A stretch of DNA of 64,000 nucleotides from Strigops habroptila (lineage: Eukaryota; Chordata; Aves; Psittaciformes; Psittacidae), in contig NC_044289.2 of NCBI RefSeq assembly GCF_004027225.2, forward strand, positions 12,052,354 through 12,116,353, written 5' to 3'. Shown piece by piece: positions 60,801 to 64,000 of this stretch. A model generated the notes under the pieces. That model saw only the letters and a program-made list of their open reading frames with translations, ran no database searches and was not told where the DNA came from. Both the position numbers and the translations under genes were made by a program. Position 1 is the first letter of the stretch. Each line of letters starts with the position of its first letter.

Positions 60801-63391
60801 CAAGCCCTTGTCATCAGGCCATGTTCTTTGTCCTTTCTCCTTTGGCAGACTCCCATGGTCCAAGTTGCTGGGTCTTGTGGCTGGTGTTGCTCAGGATGGA
60901 TTTAATGTCACACATGATTTGGGTGAGTACCTAATGGGGACCCAAGGGTGGCTGCTCAGCACAGAGGAGCACACTGACCACTGCTCTTGGGGGCAAGGCA
61001 GCTGGGGATGTAGGTGGCTATTCAAGGGGAAATCAAGGCTCCTTGGACCTGGAGATGAATGGTGTTGGGAGCTGAGCAATGCATGAGCCGTGGTCTGCAA
61101 GGGAGAGTATGGCAGCAGCAAAACTGGAGCCCTTTCCTAGGGCTGGTCAGGGTCAGGTCAGAGCAGCCTGTGCTGGGCAGAGCCTGAGAACAGCCGGGGA
61201 AGGGCACTGGGTTTCTTTGGGTATCCTTCCCACTTCTAACGGATGCATGATCCAGCCTCCCTCTAGTTGTGGAACAGGGCAAGAGCAGCAGCAGGTCTCC
61301 AGCATCCCCACCAGGCACAGTGATTCCATGTCCCCTGTGCACCCCTGCACCCTGCCTTTTCTGGATGTCTTTCCCCTTCTCACCTGCAGCCAAAGCCATA
61401 AGTGAACTGAAGGACCTGAACTACTCTGACAAGTTCCAGGAGATCTTCCTGCCGGATGGGCAGCCCCTGCTGCCCGGGATGTTCGTCAGGCGCCTGGACC
61501 TTGCTGCCGTCTTGGAGCTGGTGGGGACAGAAGGGGTGTCTGCTTTCTACAGTGGGAACTTGACCCAGGAGATGATCTCCGAGGTGAGCCATGTCTGCCC
61601 CTGTCTCTGCCCCAGACCACACAGCACAGCCCGGGTCAAGGTGGCACCTGCTTAAGGTGACAACGTGGAGATAAGCCATAGCCAAGTGTCAGCACAATGA
61701 TGGGGAAAAAGATGTGGAGCCTCCTTTTCCTGTCCTGTCCATGTCACTGCAGTGGTGTAAGTGACACACGGGTCACTTCCACAGCCCACAGAAGTGAAAC
61801 CTCCATTTCCTCTATAACCAGGATGGACTGGTTTTTCAAAGAAGAAAAAATCTCCATTTCAAGCCCCCTCTGGGCTGTTTTAGTGTCACCAGCCTCTTCC
61901 CCGTAACGAGAGGTGCCCCATGGTTGAGAAGCAAATGTTTGTTGTTAGAGGGACTGTAAGATATAGACTCCAGGAATATGGTTTAAAAAGCAAACTGTGA
62001 GCCTTGTGAGCAGAGCATCAGCCAGGCTTAGTCCCACTTGGGCTTGCCCCAGTTTAACTCCTGTTGTGAGGGGTGCTCTCAAAAAAATAGCGACAATAAA
62101 GTACTTATTCTGGTAAAAAAAACCCAAACAACTTTTATAGCTGTGGAGCTGCAGTCAGGGTGGTTGGTGGCACCGGTTGTCCCTCCCACTGTGCTTCAAG
62201 TGATGCACATTCAACATGTCATCAGTCATCTGGAATGGGTTCATTCAGTGCAGGCCTTGTGAGCTCCCTGTTTGGAAATTTCCTGTGGTTCACGTGGACC
62301 ACAAGAGAGGTGGAGAACCAGGAATGGGAAAAGTGGAACGGAAACCAGGAATGCACCAAGCTCAATGTGCACCCCCACAGCTAAACCCTGCTTTATCACC
62401 CCATTCCACTGACTGAACGATGCTGCAGGGAAGCACAAACTCTCTGTGGAGGAGGAAAACCCAGAGTTGAACACCAAAGCCCCTGGCCATTTCTGGGATC
62501 AGGTGCACAATTCCAGCTTTGGTTGCAGAGCGGAGCAAAGTGCTGGCTTCCCACAGTGTTTATTGCTCCAGGAAAGGGAGGGCATTGATGTGGTGAAATC
62601 AAGTAAAGCTCCAAAACACCCTGCCCTTTGTTTCCATCCTGTGGCAGGAAGGCACAGGTTCAAGAATGTGCTCTCTGGGGAATTTGAGATGGTGTCTGCA
62701 GTGTGTGGCTGACCAGGGCTTCTCCCTTTCTGTGCCATCAGGCTTTTCCTGCTCCACTCCCTGCTGCTTTTCCACTTTTCCACTGTCCGAGCTCCATGAA
62801 GCCTTGGGTTCAATCTGGCCTGTTCTCTGGGACTGCTTTAGGAAGCAGGCAGGGATCCCAAGTAGGGAATACATCTTCTTTTGCAGCTTTGGGGTGGTTT
62901 GATGTGCTGTCCCCCACAACATAGGATCATAGAATGGTTTGGGTTGGAAGAGACCTTAAAGATCATCCAGTTCTAAGCCCCCTGTATTAGCTTTCCTGCT
63001 CCAGTGATTCATCCATTTCTGCCAGAGAAGAAATTTTCTTGCCAAGTTAGCTGCCTAGTTTAGAAACCAGAGCATGCACAGGTTACTTGTTCTTGCCCAT
63101 TTTTGGATGGAAATCCAGAGGACTCATAGCAGCAACTCGCCCCAGCAGAATCTCTCACAAGTTGTGTGGCTTCTCCTGGGCGGAAGGAAAGAGTTGGCCC
63201 ATTGTTCTGCTGACAGAACAAGTATTCACCTGGGCCGGGATGAGGAACACAGAAAGCCTGGTCCCAGCTTTCTCAGTGTGCTCTGCTTTGCTCTCCTACA
63301 CAGGTCCACAACTACGGAGGAGTCTTGGTGGAGGAAGACTTCAGCAATTACAGTGTCGCGGTGGAGAATCCCATCCACACAGTCTATCGAG
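54884..63391 (+). CDS. GGT7: GGT7, gamma-glutamyltransferase 7, first 368 codons in eight exons; continues past the window
   Basis: GGT7 is a type II membrane member of the gamma-glutamyltransferase family (glutathione metabolism; catalytic activity of GGT7 itself is poorly established). Exons are 54884-55070, 57776-58002, 58974-59125, 60076-60190, 60648-60715, 60849-60922, 61390-61583 and 63304-63391, all GT-AG with consistent phases. The cytosolic N-terminus contains 'PVDYMSITSFPRLPEE' and 'SARLQRLPSSSSEMGSQD', signatures of GGT7. One membrane anchor lies at about 110-134. The ectodomain starts 'GAVVTDAARCTALGIEVL', with the Gly-rich 'SGIGGGGVMLVHD', the conserved Arg in 'DFREVAP', 'PGLLVGVPGMLQGMHQAH', 'DGFNVTHDL' and 'EEDFSNYSV'. 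N-glycosylation sequons are visible (NRS, NVT, NYS, NLT). The Thr nucleophile region lies beyond the window, so catalysis cannot be judged. Confidence 0.96.
55071..57775 (+). other. GGT7: GGT7 intron 1
   Basis: The donor GTGAGG lies at 55071 and the acceptor CACAAAG at 57775. CpG-rich sequence continues to about 55290, then the composition is ordinary. No repeat family, RNA gene or alternative coding exon is recognised. Confidence 0.75.
61584..63303 (+). other. GGT7: GGT7 intron 7
   Basis: This 1.7 kb intron carries one CR1 fragment (62921-62986) and otherwise ordinary sequence. The acceptor is CTCCTACACAG|GTCCAC. Confidence 0.75.
62921..62986 (-). mobile_element. CR1 LINE 3'-end fragment in GGT7 intron 7
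   Basis: 'ATAGGATCATAGAATGG' is followed by 'TTTGGGTTGGAAGAGACC' and 'TTAAAGATCATCCAGTTC', the reverse complement of the CR1 3' terminus. It is very short, so heavily 5'-truncated. Confidence 0.93.
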
Positions 63392-64000
63392 GTAAACCCA
63401 TGACCCCTGGCCATGCAACTCCAGCTAGAAGTTTGCTTCTCCTGGCAAGAGGTGGTGGCAGTATTTAACCAGAGGCACTGAGGTGTCTGCAGAAAAGCCC
63501 TCCAGGGAGTTTCCTGCTGTAACACTGATGGTCATGGGCAGCTCAGAAGGTTTTCAGCACTTTGAAATGAGCCTGGTTTTCCTTGATAGTGACCAATGGT
63601 ATTTTGATACTGTTCGAATGTAAAGGTGCAACATGATCACATATTGATGCAGTGCCTAGATAGAAGCTGGGCCAAAGGCTAGCAGCTGCATCTGAAGACA
63701 GTTCCCAAAGTTGTCATTCTTTTCTAGAAATCCCTGTATTTACTCTCCTTACACTGCAAACCCATTTTACCTCCATTCTTCCATACTATGGTTCAGAAAC
63801 CAAGCAGCCAACCAGCCAGAACTGAATTTCAGATGTAAAAAAAAGCATCCCAATTTGGTCTTCCTTCAACCGTCATAAAGAAACAGAAAGATACAATAGA
63901 AATGTTTTGGGAAATCCTTTTCAAATCATATTGCTTTCCATCATTTCCCCTCAAATCTGGAAAGGTTTCCCTGTCCTCAAGGACACTAGCTTGTGAGAAG
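63392..64000 (+). other. GGT7: GGT7 intron 8 (cut by the window edge)
   Basis: It begins with donor GTAAAC after the phase-1 exon end at 63391. No exon, repeat or RNA is recognised up to the end of the window. Confidence 0.75.

Overview
This looks like vertebrate nuclear DNA from a bird. The proteins are near-identical to known vertebrate orthologues. The introns follow GT-AG and are fairly short, interspersed repeats are sparse, and the repeats I recognise are 3' fragments of CR1 LINEs, the dominant avian retroposon. The MYL9 product carries the '[12 protein letters not shown]' wording I recall for chicken gizzard regulatory light chain. In human these genes map to 20q11.2; in chicken the equivalent is probably chromosome 20. 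I cannot name the species.

Layout, left to right: (1) 1-16018 is intron of DLGAP4 (+). Seven coding exons of its 3' part follow (16019-22850), then a 3'UTR of about 2.1 kb ending near 24.97 kb. (2) 25.2-26.1 kb is intergenic and holds a promoter-like cluster (CCAAT boxes, a CRE half-site, three YY1-like motifs, TATA, ETS) that no recognised gene uses. (3) TGIF2 (-): 3'UTR from about 27.24 kb, coding exons at 29199-29783 and 33218-33421, and a CpG-rich promoter/first exon near 33.6-34.6 kb. (4) A degenerate minisatellite at 34.67-35.33 kb, then a CR1 fragment. (5) MYL9 (-): coding exons at 37917-39763 and a non-coding first exon ending at 44435, with TATA and CArG-like elements upstream. (6) RAB5IF/OPTI (+), head-to-head with MYL9, coding 46468-51284, with proximal and distal poly(A) signals. 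(7) GGT7 (+): CpG promoter and first eight coding exons (54884-63391); it runs off the right edge.

The genes do not form an operon or one pathway. DLGAP4 is a postsynaptic scaffold, TGIF2 a TALE homeodomain repressor of TGF-beta signalling, MYL9 a smooth-muscle/non-muscle myosin regulatory light chain, RAB5IF an ER membrane-protein insertase partner, and GGT7 a gamma-glutamyltransferase-family type II membrane protein. The strand arrangement is the main structural point. As I recall it, human DLGAP4, MYL9, TGIF2 and RAB5IF lie on one strand in that order. Here the TGIF2/MYL9 pair is inverted, and GGT7 directly follows RAB5IF. The strongest candidate for something undescribed is the orphan promoter at 25.23-25.45 kb.
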